This document shows positions 52,665 through 63,591 of a stretch of DNA of 64,000 bases, in pieces (the first letter of the stretch is position 1; every line of letters begins with the position of its first letter). The stretch comes from Carya illinoinensis (taxonomy: Eukaryota > Streptophyta > Magnoliopsida > Fagales > Juglandaceae). The notes beneath the pieces are model-generated. The model searched no databases. It was not told where the DNA came from and was given only the letters and a program-made list of their open reading frames with translations. The stretch spans positions 18,221,364-18,285,363 of the forward strand of contig NC_056762.1 in assembly GCF_018687715.1 (NCBI RefSeq). The letters run 5' to 3'. The position numbers were made by a program, and so were the translations under genes.

Positions 52665-52783
52665 AGGTTCGATCATAGCAGCACTAATGCACCGGATCCC
52701 ATCAGAACTCCGCAGTTAACCGTGCTTGGGCGAGAGTAGTACTAGGATGGGTGACCTCTTGGGACGTCCTCGTGTTGCACCCC
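52665..52783 (+). rRNA. 5S rRNA: 5S rRNA gene, class G
   Basis: G1A, G5T, C14G, G56C, C95T and A101C, as at 50,853. Confidence 0.83.
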
Positions 52784-52971
52784 CATTTTTATTTTTACCG
52801 CATCTCTGGTCGGATGGACCGGAACGAGAACCAGGCAATGGATTTTTAGGAGAATCGCACTGACCCCATCGCATAGCTACGGGTATCGATCAGATCGCCG
52901 GTTGGCATGGGATAGGCAGGGGGCGGCTACGTCGTAATAGGATTATATCAGTTTTTTGCTAGTAGCATGAT

Positions 52972-53090
52972 GGGTGCGATCATACGAGCCCTAATGCACC
53001 GGATCGCATCAGAACTTCGCTGTTAAGCGTGCTTGGGCGAGAGTAGTACTAGGATGGGTGACCTCCTGGGAAGTCCTCGTGTTGCACCCC
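52972..53090 (+). rRNA. 5S rRNA: 5S rRNA gene, class R
   Basis: C15G, A19C, C35G, C46T and A50T. 11-bp spacer deletion. Last unit of the island. Confidence 0.85.
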
Positions 53091-53268
53091 CCCTTTTTAT
53101 TTTTGCCGCATCTCTGGTCGGATGGACCGGAACGAGAACCGGGCAATGGATTTTTAGGAAAATCGCACCGACCCCATCGCTATCGATCAGATCGCCGGTT
53201 AGCATGGGATAGGCAGGGTGCGGCTAGGTCATAATAGGATTATATTAGTTTTTCGCTGGTAGCATGAT

Positions 53269-53387
53269 GGGTGCGATCATACCAGCACTAATGCACCGGA
53301 TCCCATCAGAACTCCGCAGTTAAGCGTGCTTGGGCGAGAGTAGTACTAGGATGGGTGACCTCCTGGGAAGTCCTCGTGTTGCACCCC
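53269..53387 (+). rRNA. 5S rRNA: 5S rRNA gene, class K
   Basis: Consensus. C6. Confidence 0.96.
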
Positions 53388-53575
53388 CCTTTTTATTTTT
53401 ACCGCATCTCTGGTCGGATGGACCGGAACGAGAACCAGGCAATGGATTTTTAGGAAAATCGCACCAACCCCATCGCGTAGCAATGGGTATCGGTCAGATC
53501 GCCGGTTGGCATGGGATAGGCAGGGTGCGGCTAGGTCATAATAGGATTATATTAGTTTTTCGCTGGTAGCATGAT

Positions 53576-53694
53576 GGGTGCGATCAAACCAGCACTAATG
53601 CACCGGATCCCATCAGAACTCCGCAGCTAAGCGTGCTTGGGCGAGAGTAGTACTAGGATGGGTGGCCTCCTAGGAAGTCCTCGTGTTGCACCCC
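53576..53694 (+). rRNA. 5S rRNA: 5S rRNA gene, class K52
   Basis: T12A, T52C, A90G and G97A, the last two in or beside box C. Confidence 0.91.
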
Positions 53695-53883
53695 CCCTTT
53701 TAGTTTTTACCGCATCTCTGGTCGGATCGACTGGAACGAGAACCAGGGAATGGATTTTTAGGAAAATCGCACCAACCCCATCGCGTAGCAATGGGTATCG
53801 GTCAGATCGCCGGTTGGCATGAGATAGGCAGGGTGCGGCTAGGTCATAATAGGATTATATTAGTTTTTCGCTGGTAGCATGAT

Positions 53884-54002
53884 GGGTGCGATCATACCAG
53901 CACTAATGCACCGGATCCCATCAGAACTCCGCAGCTAAGCGTGCTTGGGCGAGAGTAGTACTAGGATGGGTGACCTCCTGGGAAGTCCTCGTGTTGCACC
54001 CC
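53884..54002 (+). rRNA. 5S rRNA: 5S rRNA gene, class K52
   Basis: T52C. Spacer AAAATCGCAACGACC with the 11-bp deletion. Confidence 0.93.
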
Positions 54003-54180
54003 CCCTTTTTATTTTTACCGCATCTCCGGTCGGATGGACCGGAACGAGAACCGGGCAATGGATTCTTAGGAAAATCGCAACGACCCCATCGCTATCGATC
54101 AGATCGCCGGTTAGCATGGGATAGGCAGGGTGCGGCTAGGTCATAATAGGATTATATTAGTTTTTCGCTGGTAGCATGAT

Positions 54181-54299
54181 GGGTGCGATCATACCAGCAT
54201 TAATGCACCGGATCCCATCAGAACTCCGCAGTTAAGCGTGCTTGGGCGAGAGTAGTACTAGGATGGGTGACCTCCTGGGAAGTCCTCGTGTTGCACCCC
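54181..54299 (+). rRNA. 5S rRNA: 5S rRNA gene, class K variant
   Basis: C20T only. C6. Confidence 0.94.
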
Positions 54300-54487
54300 C
54301 CTTTTTATTTTTACCGCATCTCTGGTCGGATGGACCGGAACGAGAACCAGGCAATGGATTTTTAGGAAAATCGCACCAACCCCATCGCGTAGCAATGGGT
54401 ATCGGTCAGATCGCCGGTTGGCATGGGATAGGCAGGGTGCGGCTAGGTCATAATAGGATTATATTAGTTTTTCGCTGGTAGCATGAT

Positions 54488-54606
54488 GGGTGCGATCATA
54501 CCAGCACTAATGCACCGGATCCCATCAGAACTCCGCAGCTAAGCGTGCTTGGGCGAGAGTAGTACTAGGATGGGTGACCTCCTGGGAAGTCCTCGTGTTG
54601 CACCCC
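54488..54606 (+). rRNA. 5S rRNA: 5S rRNA gene, class K52
   Basis: T52C. TTTTAGTTTTT trailer. Confidence 0.93.
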
Positions 54607-54795
54607 CCCTTTTAGTTTTTACCGCATCTCTGGTCGGATCGACTGGAACGAGAACCAGGGAATGGATTTTTAGGAAAATCGCACCAACCCCATCGCGTAG
54701 CAATGGGTATCGGTCAGATCGCCGGTTGGCATGAGATAGGCAGGGTGCGGCTAGGTCATAATAGGATTATATTAGTTTTTCGCTGGTAGCATGAT

Positions 54796-54914
54796 GGGTG
54801 CGATCATACCAGCACAAATGCACCGGATCCCATCATAACTCCGCAGTTAAGCGTGCTTGGGCGAGAGTAGTACTAGGATGGGTGACCTCCTGGGAAGTCC
54901 TCGTGTTGCACCCC
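54796..54914 (+). rRNA. 5S rRNA: 5S rRNA gene, class K41
   Basis: T21A and G41T. Starts the 913-bp duplication. Confidence 0.93.
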
Positions 54915-55103
54915 CCCTTTTAATTTTTACCGCATCTCTGGTCGGATGGACCGGAACGAGAACCAGGGAATGGATTTTTGGGAAAATCGCACCGACCCCA
55001 TCACGTAGCAATGGGTATCGGTCAGATCGCCGGTTGGCATGAGATAGGCAGGGTGCGGCTATGTCGTAATAGGATTATATGAGTTTTTCACTAGTAGCAT
55101 GAT

Positions 55104-55222
55104 GGGTGCGATCATACCAGCACTAATGCACCAGATCCCATCAGAACTCCGCAGTCAAGCGTGCTTGGGCGAGAGTAGTACTAGGATGGGTTACCTCCTG
55201 GGAAGTCCTCGTGTTGCACCCC
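55104..55222 (+). rRNA. 5S rRNA: 5S rRNA gene, class K53
   Basis: G30A, T53C and G89T (box C). 11-bp spacer deletion. Confidence 0.92.
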
Positions 55223-55400
55223 CCCTTTTTATTTTTACCGCATCTCCGGTCGGATGGACCGGAACGAGAACCGGGCAATGGATTCTTAGGAAAATCACAC
55301 CGACCCCATCGCTATCGATCAGATCGCCGGTTAGCATGGGATAGGCAGGGTGCGGCTAGGTCATAATAGGATTATATTAGTTTTTCGCTGGTAGCATGAT

Positions 55401-55519
55401 GGGTGCGATCATACCAGCACTAATGCACCGGATCCCATCAGAACTCCGCAGCTAAGCGTGCTTGGGCGAGAGTAGTACTAGGATGGGTGACCTCTTGGGA
55501 AGTCCTCGTGTTGCACCCC
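55401..55519 (+). rRNA. 5S rRNA: 5S rRNA gene, class K52
   Basis: T52C and C95T. The spacer ends AGGTTAGAATAGG. Confidence 0.92.
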
Positions 55520-55708
55520 CCCTTTTAGTTTTTACCGCATCTCTGGTCGGATCGACTGGAACGAGAACCAGGGAATGGATTTTTAGGAAAATCGCACCCA
55601 CCCCATCGCGTAGCGATGGGTATCGGTCAGATCGCCGGTTGGCATGAGATAGGCAGGGTGCGGCTAGGTTAGAATAGGATTATATTAGTTTTTCGCTGGT
55701 AGCATGAT

Positions 55709-55827
55709 GGGTGCGATCATACCAGCACTAATGCACCGGATCCCATCATAACTCCGCAGTTAAGCGTGCTTGGGCAAGAGTAGTACTAGGATGGGTGACC
55801 TCCTGGGAAGTCCTCGTGTTGCACCCC
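55709..55827 (+). rRNA. 5S rRNA: 5S rRNA gene, class K41
   Basis: G41T and G68A. Confidence 0.92.
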
Positions 55828-56016
55828 CCCTTTTAATTTTTACCGCATCTCTGGTCGGATGGACCGGAACGAGAACCAGGGAATGGATTTTTGGGAAAAT
55901 CGCACCGACCCCATCACGTAGCAATGGGTATCGGTCAGATCGCCGGTTGGCATGAGATAGGCAGGGTGCGGCTATGTCGTAATAGGATTATATGAGTTTT
56001 TCACTAGTAGCATGAT

Positions 56017-56135
56017 GGGTGCGATCATACCAGCACTAATGCACCAGATCCCATCAGAACTCCGCAGTCAAGCGTGCTTGGGCGAGAGTAGTACTAGGAT
56101 GGGTTACCTCCTGGGAAGTCCTCGTGTTGCACCCC
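56017..56135 (+). rRNA. 5S rRNA: 5S rRNA gene, class K53
   Basis: G30A, T53C and G89T. 11-bp spacer deletion. Confidence 0.92.
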
Positions 56136-56313
56136 CCCTTTTTATTTTTACCGCATCTCCGGTCGGATGGACCGGAACGAGAACCGGGCAATGGATTCTT
56201 AGGAAAATCACACCGACCCCATCGCTATCGATCAGATCGCCGGTTAGCATGGGATAGGCAGGGTGCGGCTAGGTCATAATAGGATTATATTAGTTTTTCG
56301 CTGGTAGCATGAT

Positions 56314-56432
56314 GGGTGCGATCATACCAGCACTAATGCACCGGATCCCATCAGAACTCCGCAGCTAAGCGTGCTTGGGCGAGAGTAGTACTAGGATGGG
56401 TGACCTCTTGGGAAGTCCTCGTGTTGCACCCC
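56314..56432 (+). rRNA. 5S rRNA: 5S rRNA gene, class K52
   Basis: T52C and C95T. The spacer ends AGGTCAGAATAGG. Confidence 0.92.
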
Positions 56433-56621
56433 CCCTTTTAGTTTTTACCGCATCTCTGGTCGGATCGACTGGAACGAGAACCAGGGAATGGATTTTTAGG
56501 AAAATCGCACCCACCCCATCGCGTAGCGATGGGTATCGGTCAGATCGCCGGTTGGCATGAGATAGGCAGGGTGCGGCTAGGTCAGAATAGGATTATATTA
56601 GTTTTTCGCTGGTAGCATGAT

Positions 56622-56740
56622 GGGTGCGATCATACCAGCACTAATGCACCGGATCCCATCAGAACTCCGCAGTTAAGCGTGCTTCGGCGAGAGTAGTACT
56701 AGGATGGGTGACCTCCTGGGAAGTCCTCGTGTTGCACCCC
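56622..56740 (+). rRNA. 5S rRNA: 5S rRNA gene, class K variant
   Basis: G64C at the box A end. Spacer has CTCCGTTCGG, AACGACAACC and the 11-bp deletion followed by TATCAATCAG. Confidence 0.93.
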
Positions 56741-56918
56741 CCCTTTTTATTTTTACCGCATCTCCGTTCGGATGGACCGGAACGACAACCGGGCAATGGA
56801 TTCTTAGGAAAATCGCACCGACCCCATCGCTATCAATCAGATCGCCAGTTGGCATGGGATAGGCAGGGTGCGGCTAGGTCGTAATAGGATTATATTAGTT
56901 TTTCGCTGGTAGCATGAT

Positions 56919-57037
56919 GGGTGCGATCATACCAGCACTAATGCACCGGATCCCATCAGAACTCCGCAGTTAAGCGTGCTTGGGCGAGAGTAGTACTAGG
57001 ATGGGTGACCTCCTGGGAAGTCCTCGTGTTGCACCCC
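56919..57037 (+). rRNA. 5S rRNA: 5S rRNA gene, class K
   Basis: Consensus. C7. Spacer GGCATGGTGCGG. Confidence 0.96.
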
Positions 57038-57226
57038 CCCTTTTTATTTTTACCGCATCTCCGGTCGGATGGACCGGAACGACAACCGGGCAATGGATTC
57101 TTAGGAAAATCGCACCGACCCCATCGCGTAGCAATGGGTATCGATCAGATCGCCGGTTGGCATGGGATAGGCATGGTGCGGCTAGGTCGTAATAGGATTA
57201 TATTAGTTTTTCGCTGGTAGCATGAT

Positions 57227-57345
57227 GGGTGCGATCATACCAGCACTAATGCACCGGATCCCATCAGAACTCCGCAGTTAAGCGTGCTTGGGCGAGAGTA
57301 GTACTAGGATGGGTGACCTCCTAGGAAGTCCTCGTGTTGCACCCC
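57227..57345 (+). rRNA. 5S rRNA: 5S rRNA gene, class K variant
   Basis: G97A. 11-bp spacer deletion, then a TATATTAC box. Confidence 0.93.
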
Positions 57346-57523
57346 CCCTTTTTATTTTTACCGCATCTCCGGTCGGATGGACCGGAACGACAACCGGGCA
57401 ATGGATTCTTAGGAAAATCGCACCGACCCCATCGCTATCAATCAGATCGCCAGTTGGCATGGGATAGGCAGGGTGCGGCTAGGTCGTAATAGGATTATAT
57501 TACTTTTTCGCTGGTAGCATGAT

Positions 57524-57642
57524 GGGTGCGATCATACCAGCACTAATGCACCGGATCCCATCAGAACTCCGCAGTTAAGCGTGCTTGGGCGAGAGTAGTA
57601 CTAGGATGGGTGACCTCCTGGGAAGTCCTCGTGTTGCACCCC
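57524..57642 (+). rRNA. 5S rRNA: 5S rRNA gene, class K
   Basis: Consensus. C6 then TTTTTTATTTTT, a six-base first T-run. Spacer AACGAGTACC. Confidence 0.96.
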
Positions 57643-57831
57643 CCTTTTTTATTTTTACCGCATCTCCGGTCGGATGGACCGGAACGAGTACCGGGCAATG
57701 GATTCTTAGGAAAATCGCACCGACCCCATCGCGTAGCAATGGGTATCGATCAGATCGCCGGTTGGCATGGGATAGGCAGGGTGCGGCTAGGTCGTAATAG
57801 GATTATATTAGTTTTTCGCTGGTAGCATGAT

Positions 57832-57950
57832 GGGTGCGATCATACCAGCACTAATGCACCGGATCCCATCAGAACTCCGCAGTTAAGCGTGCTTGGGCGA
57901 GAGTAGTACTAGGATGGGTGACCTCCTGGGAAGTCCTCGTGTTGCACCAC
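57832..57950 (+). rRNA. 5S rRNA: 5S rRNA gene, class K variant
   Basis: C118A, breaking the 3' C-run and the pair to G2. 11-bp spacer deletion. Confidence 0.93.
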
Positions 57951-58128
57951 CCCTTTTTATTTTTACCGCATCTCCGGTCGGATGGACCGGAACGAGAACC
58001 GGGCAATGGATTCTTAGGAAAATCGCACCGACCCCATCGCTATCGATCAGATCGCCGGTTAGCATGGGATAGCCAGGGTGCGGCTAGGTCATAATAGGAT
58101 TATATTAGTTTTTCGCTGGTAGCATGAT

Positions 58129-58247
58129 GGGTGCGATCATACCAGCACTAATGCACCGGATCCCATCAGAACTCCGCAGTTAAGCGTGCTTGGGCGAGAG
58201 TAGTACTAGGATGGGTGACCTCCTGGGAAGTCCTCGTGTTGCACCCC
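58129..58247 (+). rRNA. 5S rRNA: 5S rRNA gene, class K
   Basis: Consensus. Spacer GTGCGACTAGG. Confidence 0.96.
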
Positions 58248-58435
58248 CCTTTTTATTTTTACCGCATCTCTGGTCGGATGGACCGGAACGAGAACCAGGC
58301 AATGGATTTTTAGGAAAATCGCACCAACCCCATCGCGTAGCAATGGGTATCGGTCAGATCGCCGGTTGGCATGGGATAGGCAGGGTGCGACTAGGTCATA
58401 ATAGGATTATATTAGTTTTTCGCTGGTAGCATGAT

Positions 58436-58554
58436 GGGTGCGATCATACCAGCACTAATGCACCGGATCCCATCAGAACTCCGCAGCTAAGCGTGCTTGG
58501 GCGAGAGTAGTACTAGGATGGGTGACCTCCTGGGAAGTCCTCGTGTTGCACCCC
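58436..58554 (+). rRNA. 5S rRNA: 5S rRNA gene, class K52
   Basis: T52C. Spacer GCATTTCCGG with the 11-bp deletion. Confidence 0.93.
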
Positions 58555-58732
58555 CCCTTTTTATTTTTACCGCATTTCCGGTCGGATGGACCGGAACGAG
58601 AACCGGGCAATGGATTCTTAGGAAAATCGCACCGACCCCATCGCTATCGATCAGATCGCCGGTTAGCATGGGATAGGCAGGGTGCGGCTAGGTCATAATA
58701 GGATTATATTAGTTTTTCGCTGGTAGCATGAT

Positions 58733-58851
58733 GGGTGCGATCATACCAGCACTAATGCACCGGATCCCATCAGAACTCCGCAGTTAAGCGTGCTTGGGCG
58801 AGAGTAGTACTAGGATGGGTGACCTCCTGGGAAGTCCTCGTGTTGCACCCC
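58733..58851 (+). rRNA. 5S rRNA: 5S rRNA gene, class K
   Basis: Consensus. Spacer TTTTTAGAAAAATCGC. Confidence 0.96.
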
Positions 58852-59039
58852 CCTTTTTATTTTTACCGCATCTCTGGTCGGATGGACCGGAACGAGAACC
58901 AGGCAATGGATTTTTAGAAAAATCGCACCAACCCCATCGTGTAGCAATGGGTATCGGTCAGATCGCCGGTTGGCATGGGATAGGCAGGGTGCGGCTAGGT
59001 CATAATAGGATTATATTAGTTTTTCGCTGGTAGCATGAT

Positions 59040-59158
59040 GGGTGCGATCATACCAGCACTAATGCACCGGATCCCATCAGAACTCCGCAGCTAAGCGTGC
59101 TTGGGTGAGAGTAGTACTAGGATGGGTGACCTCCTGGGAAGTCCTCGTGTTGCACCCC
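59040..59158 (+). rRNA. 5S rRNA: 5S rRNA gene, class K52
   Basis: T52C and C67T (intermediate element). Confidence 0.92.
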
Positions 59159-59347
59159 CCCTTTTAGTTTTTACCGCATCTCTGGTCGGATCGACTGGAA
59201 CGAGAACCAGGGAATGGATTTTTAGGAAAATCGCACCAACCCCATCGCGTAGCAATGGGTATCGGTCAGATCGCCGGTTGGCATGAGATAGGCAGGGTGC
59301 GGCTAGGTCATAATAGGATTATATTAGTTTTTCGCTGGTAGCATGAT

Positions 59348-59466
59348 GGGTGCGATCATACCAGCACTAATGCACCGGATCCCATCATAACTCCGCAGTT
59401 AAGCGTGCTTGGGCGAGAGTAGTACTAGGATGGGTGACCTCCTGGGAAGTCCTCGTGTTGCACCCC
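59348..59466 (+). rRNA. 5S rRNA: 5S rRNA gene, class K41
   Basis: G41T. Confidence 0.93.
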
Positions 59467-59655
59467 CCCTTTTAATTTTTACCGCATCTCTGGTCGGATG
59501 GACCGGAACGAGAACCAGGGAATGGATTTTTGGGAAAATCGCACCGACCCCATCACGTAGCAATGGGTATCGGTCAGATCGCCGGTTGGCATGAGATAGG
59601 CAGGGTGCGGCTATGTCGTAATAGGATTATATGAGTTTTTCACTAGTAGCATGAT

Positions 59656-59774
59656 GGGTGCGATCATACCAGCACTAATGCACCAGATCCCATCAGAACT
59701 CCGCAGTCAAGCGTGCTTGGGCGAGAGTAGTACTAGGATGGGTTACCTCCTGGGAAGTCCTCGTGTTGCACCCC
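59656..59774 (+). rRNA. 5S rRNA: 5S rRNA gene, class K53
   Basis: G30A, T53C and G89T. 11-bp spacer deletion. Confidence 0.92.
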
Positions 59775-59952
59775 CCCTTTTTATTTTTACCGCATCTCCG
59801 GTCGGATGGACCGGAACGAGAACCGGGCAATGGATTCTTAGGAAAATCACACCGACCCCATCGCTATCGATCAGATCGCCAGTTAGCATGGGATAGGCAG
59901 GGTGCGGCTAGGTCATAATAGGATTATATTAGTTTTTCGCTGGTAGCATGAT

Positions 59953-60071
59953 GGGTGCGATCATACCAGCACTAATGCACCGGATCCCATCAGAACTCCG
60001 CAGTTAAGCGTGCTTGGGCGAGAGTAGTACTAGGATGGGTGACCTCCTGGGAAGTCCTCGTGTTGCACCCC
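59953..60071 (+). rRNA. 5S rRNA: 5S rRNA gene, class K
   Basis: Consensus. C7. 11-bp spacer deletion, unusual after a consensus gene. Confidence 0.96.
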
Positions 60072-60249
60072 CCCTTTTTATTTTTACCGCATCTCCGGTC
60101 GGATGGACCGGAACGAGAACCGGGCAATGGATTCTTAGGAAAATCGCACCGACCCCATCGCTATCGATCAGATCGCCGGTTAGCATGGGATAGGCAGGGT
60201 GCGGCTAGGTCATAATAGGATTATATTAGTTTTTCGCTGGTAGCATGAT

Positions 60250-60368
60250 GGGTGCGATCATACCAGCACTAATGCACCGGATCCCATCAGAACTCCGCAG
60301 CTAAGCGTGCTTGGGTGAGAGTAGTACTAGGATGGGTGACCTCCTGGGAAGTCCTCGTGTTGCACCCC
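60250..60368 (+). rRNA. 5S rRNA: 5S rRNA gene, class K52
   Basis: T52C and C67T, as at 59,040. Confidence 0.92.
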
Positions 60369-60557
60369 CCCTTTTAGTTTTTACCGCATCTCTGGTCGGA
60401 TCGACTAGAACGAGAACCAGGGAATGGATTTTTAGGAAAATCGCACCAACCCCATCGCATAGCAATGGGTATCGGTCAGATCGCCGGTTGGCATGAGATA
60501 GGCAGGGTGCGGCTAGGTCATAATAGGATTATATTAGTTTTTCGCTGGTAGCATGAT

Positions 60558-60676
60558 GGGTGCGATCATACCAGCACTAATGCACCGGATCCCATCATAA
60601 CTCCGCAGTTAAGCGTGCTTGGGCGAGAATAGTACTAGGATGGGTGACCTCCTGGGAAGTCCTCGTGTTGCCCCCC
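60558..60676 (+). rRNA. 5S rRNA: 5S rRNA gene, class K41
   Basis: G41T, G72A and A115C. The 3' end reads TTGCCCCC. Confidence 0.92.
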
Positions 60677-60865
60677 CCCTTTTAATTTTTACCGCATCTC
60701 TGGTCGGATGGACCGGAACGAGAACCAGGGAATGGATTTTTGGGAAAATCGCACCGACCCCATCACGTAGCAATGGGTATCGGTCAGATCGCCGGTTGGC
60801 ATGAGATAGGCAGGGTGCGGCTATGTCGTAATAGGATTATATGAGTTTTTCACTAGTAGCATGAT

Positions 60866-60984
60866 GGGTGCGATCATACCAGCACTAATGCACCAGATCC
60901 CATCAGAACTCCGCAGTCAAGCGTGCTTGGGCGAGAGTAGTACTAGGATGGGTGACCTCCTGGGAAGTCCTCGTGTTGCACCCC
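60866..60984 (+). rRNA. 5S rRNA: 5S rRNA gene, class K53
   Basis: G30A and T53C. 11-bp spacer deletion. Confidence 0.93.
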
Positions 60985-61162
60985 CCCTTTTTATTTTTAC
61001 CGCATCTCCGGTCGGATGGACCGGAACGAGAACCGGGCAATGGATTCTTAGGAAAATCGCACCGACCCCATCGCTATCGATCAGATCGCCGGTTAGCATG
61101 GGATAGCCAGGGTGCGGCTAGGTCATAATAGGATTATATTAGTTTTTCGCTGGTAGCATGAT

Positions 61163-61281
61163 GGGTGCGATCATACCAGCACTAATGCACCGGATCCCAT
61201 CAGAACTCCGCAGTTAAGCGTGCTTGGGCGAGAGTAGTACTAGGATGGGTGACCTCCTGGGAAGTCCTCGTGTTGCACCCC
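61163..61281 (+). rRNA. 5S rRNA: 5S rRNA gene, class K
   Basis: Consensus. Spacer GTGCGACTAGG, as after 58,129. Confidence 0.96.
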
Positions 61282-61469
61282 CCTTTTTATTTTTACCGCA
61301 TCTCTGGTCGGATGGACCGGAACGAGAACCAGGCAATGGATTTTTAGGAAAATCGCACCAACCCCATCGCGTAGCAATGGGTATCGGTCAGATCGCCGGT
61401 TGGCATGGGATAGGCAGGGTGCGACTAGGTCATAATAGGATTATATTAGTTTTTCGCTGGTAGCATGAT

Positions 61470-61588
61470 GGGTGCGATCATACCAGCACTAATGCACCGG
61501 ATCCCATCAGAACTCCGCAGCTAAGCGTGCTTGGGCGAGAGTAGTACTAGGATGGGTGACCTCCTGGGAAGTCCTCGTGTTGCACCCC
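61470..61588 (+). rRNA. 5S rRNA: 5S rRNA gene, class K52
   Basis: T52C. Spacer GCATTTCCGG with the 11-bp deletion. Confidence 0.93.
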
Positions 61589-61766
61589 CCCTTTTTATTT
61601 TTACCGCATTTCCGGTCGGATGGACCGGAACGAGAACCGGGCAATGGATTCTTAGGAAAATCGCACCGACCCCATCGCTATCGATCAGATCGCCGGTTAG
61701 CATGGGATAGCCAGGGTGCGGCTAGGTCATAATAGGATTATATTAGTTTTTCGCTGGTAGCATGAT

Positions 61767-61885
61767 GGGTGCGATCATACCAGCACTAATGCACCGGATC
61801 CCATCAGAACTCCGCAGTTAAGCGTGTTTGGGCGAGAGTAGTACTAGGATGGGTGACCTCCTGGGAAGTCCTCGTGTTGCACCCC
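61767..61885 (+). rRNA. 5S rRNA: 5S rRNA gene, class K variant
   Basis: C61T in box A. C6. Spacer of the AACGACAACC type. Confidence 0.93.
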
Positions 61886-62073
61886 CCTTTTTATTTTTAC
61901 CGCATCTCCGGTCGGATGGACCGGAACGACAACCGGGCAATGGATTCTTAAGAAAATCGCATCGACCCCATCGCGTAGCAATGGGTATCGATCAGATCGC
62001 CGGTTGGCATGGGATAGGCATGGTGCGGCTAGGTCGTAATAGGATTATATTAGTTTTTCGCTGGTAGCATGAT

Positions 62074-62192
62074 GGGTGCGATCATACCATCACTAATGCA
62101 CCGGATCCCATCAGAACTCTGCAGTTAAGCGTGCTTGGGCGAGAGTAGTACTAGGATGGGTGACCTCTTGGGAAGTCCTCGTGTTGCACCCC
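62074..62192 (+). rRNA. 5S rRNA: 5S rRNA gene, class K variant
   Basis: G17T, C47T and C95T. 11-bp spacer deletion. Confidence 0.92.
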
Positions 62193-62370
62193 CCCTTTTT
62201 ATTTTTACCGCATCTCCGGTCGGATGGACCGGAACGACAACCGGGCAATGGATTCTTAGGAAAATCGCACCGACCCCATCGCTATCAATCAGATCGCCAG
62301 TTGGCATGGGATAGGCAGGGTGCGGCTAGGTCGTAATAGGATTATATTAGTTTTTCGCTGGTAGCATGAT

Positions 62371-62489
62371 GGGTGCGATCATACCAGCACTAATGCACCG
62401 GATCCCATCAGAACTCCGCAGTTAAGCGGGCTTGGGCGAGAGTAGTACTAGGATGGGTGACCTCCTGGGAAGTCCTCGTGTTGCACCCC
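62371..62489 (+). rRNA. 5S rRNA: 5S rRNA gene, class K variant
   Basis: T59G in box A. Trailer C6-G-TTTTT. Spacer AACGAGTACC. Confidence 0.93.
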
Positions 62490-62678
62490 CCGTTTTTATT
62501 TTTACCGCATCTCCGGTCGGATGGACCGGAACGAGTACCGGGCAATGGATTCTTAGGAAAATCGCACCGACCCCATCGCGTAGCAATGGGTATCGATCAG
62601 ATCGCCGGTTGGCATGGGATAGGCAGGGTGCGGCTAGGTCGTAATAGGATTATATTAGTTTTTCGCTGGTAGCATGAT

Positions 62679-62797
62679 GGGTGCGATCATACCAGCACTA
62701 ATGCACCGGATCCCATCAGAACTCCGCAGTTAAGCGTGCTTGGGCGAGAGTAGTACTAGGATGGGTGACCTCCTGGGAAGTCCTCGTGTTGCACCCC
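62679..62797 (+). rRNA. 5S rRNA: 5S rRNA gene, class K
   Basis: Consensus. C7. Spacer GCATATCCGG. Confidence 0.96.
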
Positions 62798-62986
62798 CCC
62801 TTTTTATTTTTACCGCATATCCGGTCGGATGGACCGGAACGACAACCGGGCAATGGATTCTTAGGAAAATCGCACCGACCCCATCGCGTAGCAATGGGTA
62901 TCGATCAGATCGCCGGTTGGCATGGGATAGGCATGGTGCGGCTAGGTCGTAATAGGATTATATTAGTTTTTCGCTGGTAGCATGAT

Positions 62987-63105
62987 GGGTGCGATCATAC
63001 CAGCACTAATGCACCGGATCCCATCAGAACTCCGCAGTTAAGCGTGCTTCGGCGAGAGTAGTACTAGGATGGGTGACCTCCTGGGAAGTCCTCGTGTTGC
63101 ACCCC
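62987..63105 (+). rRNA. 5S rRNA: 5S rRNA gene, class K variant
   Basis: G64C, as at 56,622. 11-bp spacer deletion. Confidence 0.93.
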
Positions 63106-63283
63106 CCCTTTTTATTTTTACCGCATCTCCGTTCGGATGGACCGGAACGACAACCGGGCAATGGATTCTTAGGAAAATCGCACCGACCCCATCGCTATCA
63201 ATCAGATCGCCAGTTGGCATGGGATAGGCAGGGTGCGGCTAGGTCGTAATAGGATTATATTAGTTTTTCGCTGGTAGCATGAT

Positions 63284-63402
63284 GGGTGCGATCATACCAG
63301 CACTAATGCACCGGATCCCATCAGAACTCCGCAGTTAAGCGTGCTTGGGCGAGAGTAGTACTAGGATGGGTGACCTCCTGGGAAGTCCTCGTGTTGCACC
63401 CC
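63284..63402 (+). rRNA. 5S rRNA: 5S rRNA gene, class K
   Basis: Consensus. C7. Confidence 0.96.
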
Positions 63403-63591
63403 CCCTTTTTATTTTTACCGCATCTCCGGTCGGATGGACCGGAACGACAACCGGGCAATGGATTCTTAGGAAAATCGCACCGACCCCATCGCGTAGCAAT
63501 GGGTATCGATCAGATCGCCGGTTGGCATGGGATAGGCATGGTGCGGCTAGGTCGTAATAGGATTATATTAGTTTTTCGCTGGTAGCATGAT

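Larger units (their letters stand above)
49642..53268 (+). repeat. 1.81-kb tandem duplication (six units, two copies)
   Basis: 49,642-51,456 and 51,457-53,268 share unit order and private variants. These are C6T in the class D pseudogene, GGTTGCATGAT before the next gene, G1A plus G5T in the fifth gene and A19C in the sixth. The first gene of each copy differs: class A with C47A, against a class T 5' half with the same variant 3' end. Confidence 0.88.
54796..56621 (+). repeat. 913-bp tandem duplication (three units, two copies)
   Basis: 54,796-55,708 and 55,709-56,621 contain K41, K53 with G89T, and K52 with C95T in the same order. They differ at single sites such as T21A (54,816) and G68A (55,776). 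Confidence 0.88.
56622..57635 (+). repeat. Block repeated 6,365 bp downstream (62,987-64,000)
   Basis: Genes at 56,622, 56,919, 57,227 and 57,524 match 62,987, 63,284, 63,592 and 63,889. Shared private changes are G64C in the first gene, CTCCGTTCGG in its spacer, and a TATATTAC box before the fourth. The copy runs off the window end. Confidence 0.8.
57832..58732 (+). repeat. Three-unit block repeated 3,034 bp downstream
   Basis: Genes at 57,832, 58,129 and 58,436 correspond to those at 60,866, 61,163 and 61,470. Shared private spacer changes are GTGCGACTAGG (58,385; 61,429) and GCATTTCCGG (58,571; 61,606). The first gene of each differs. Confidence 0.75.
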
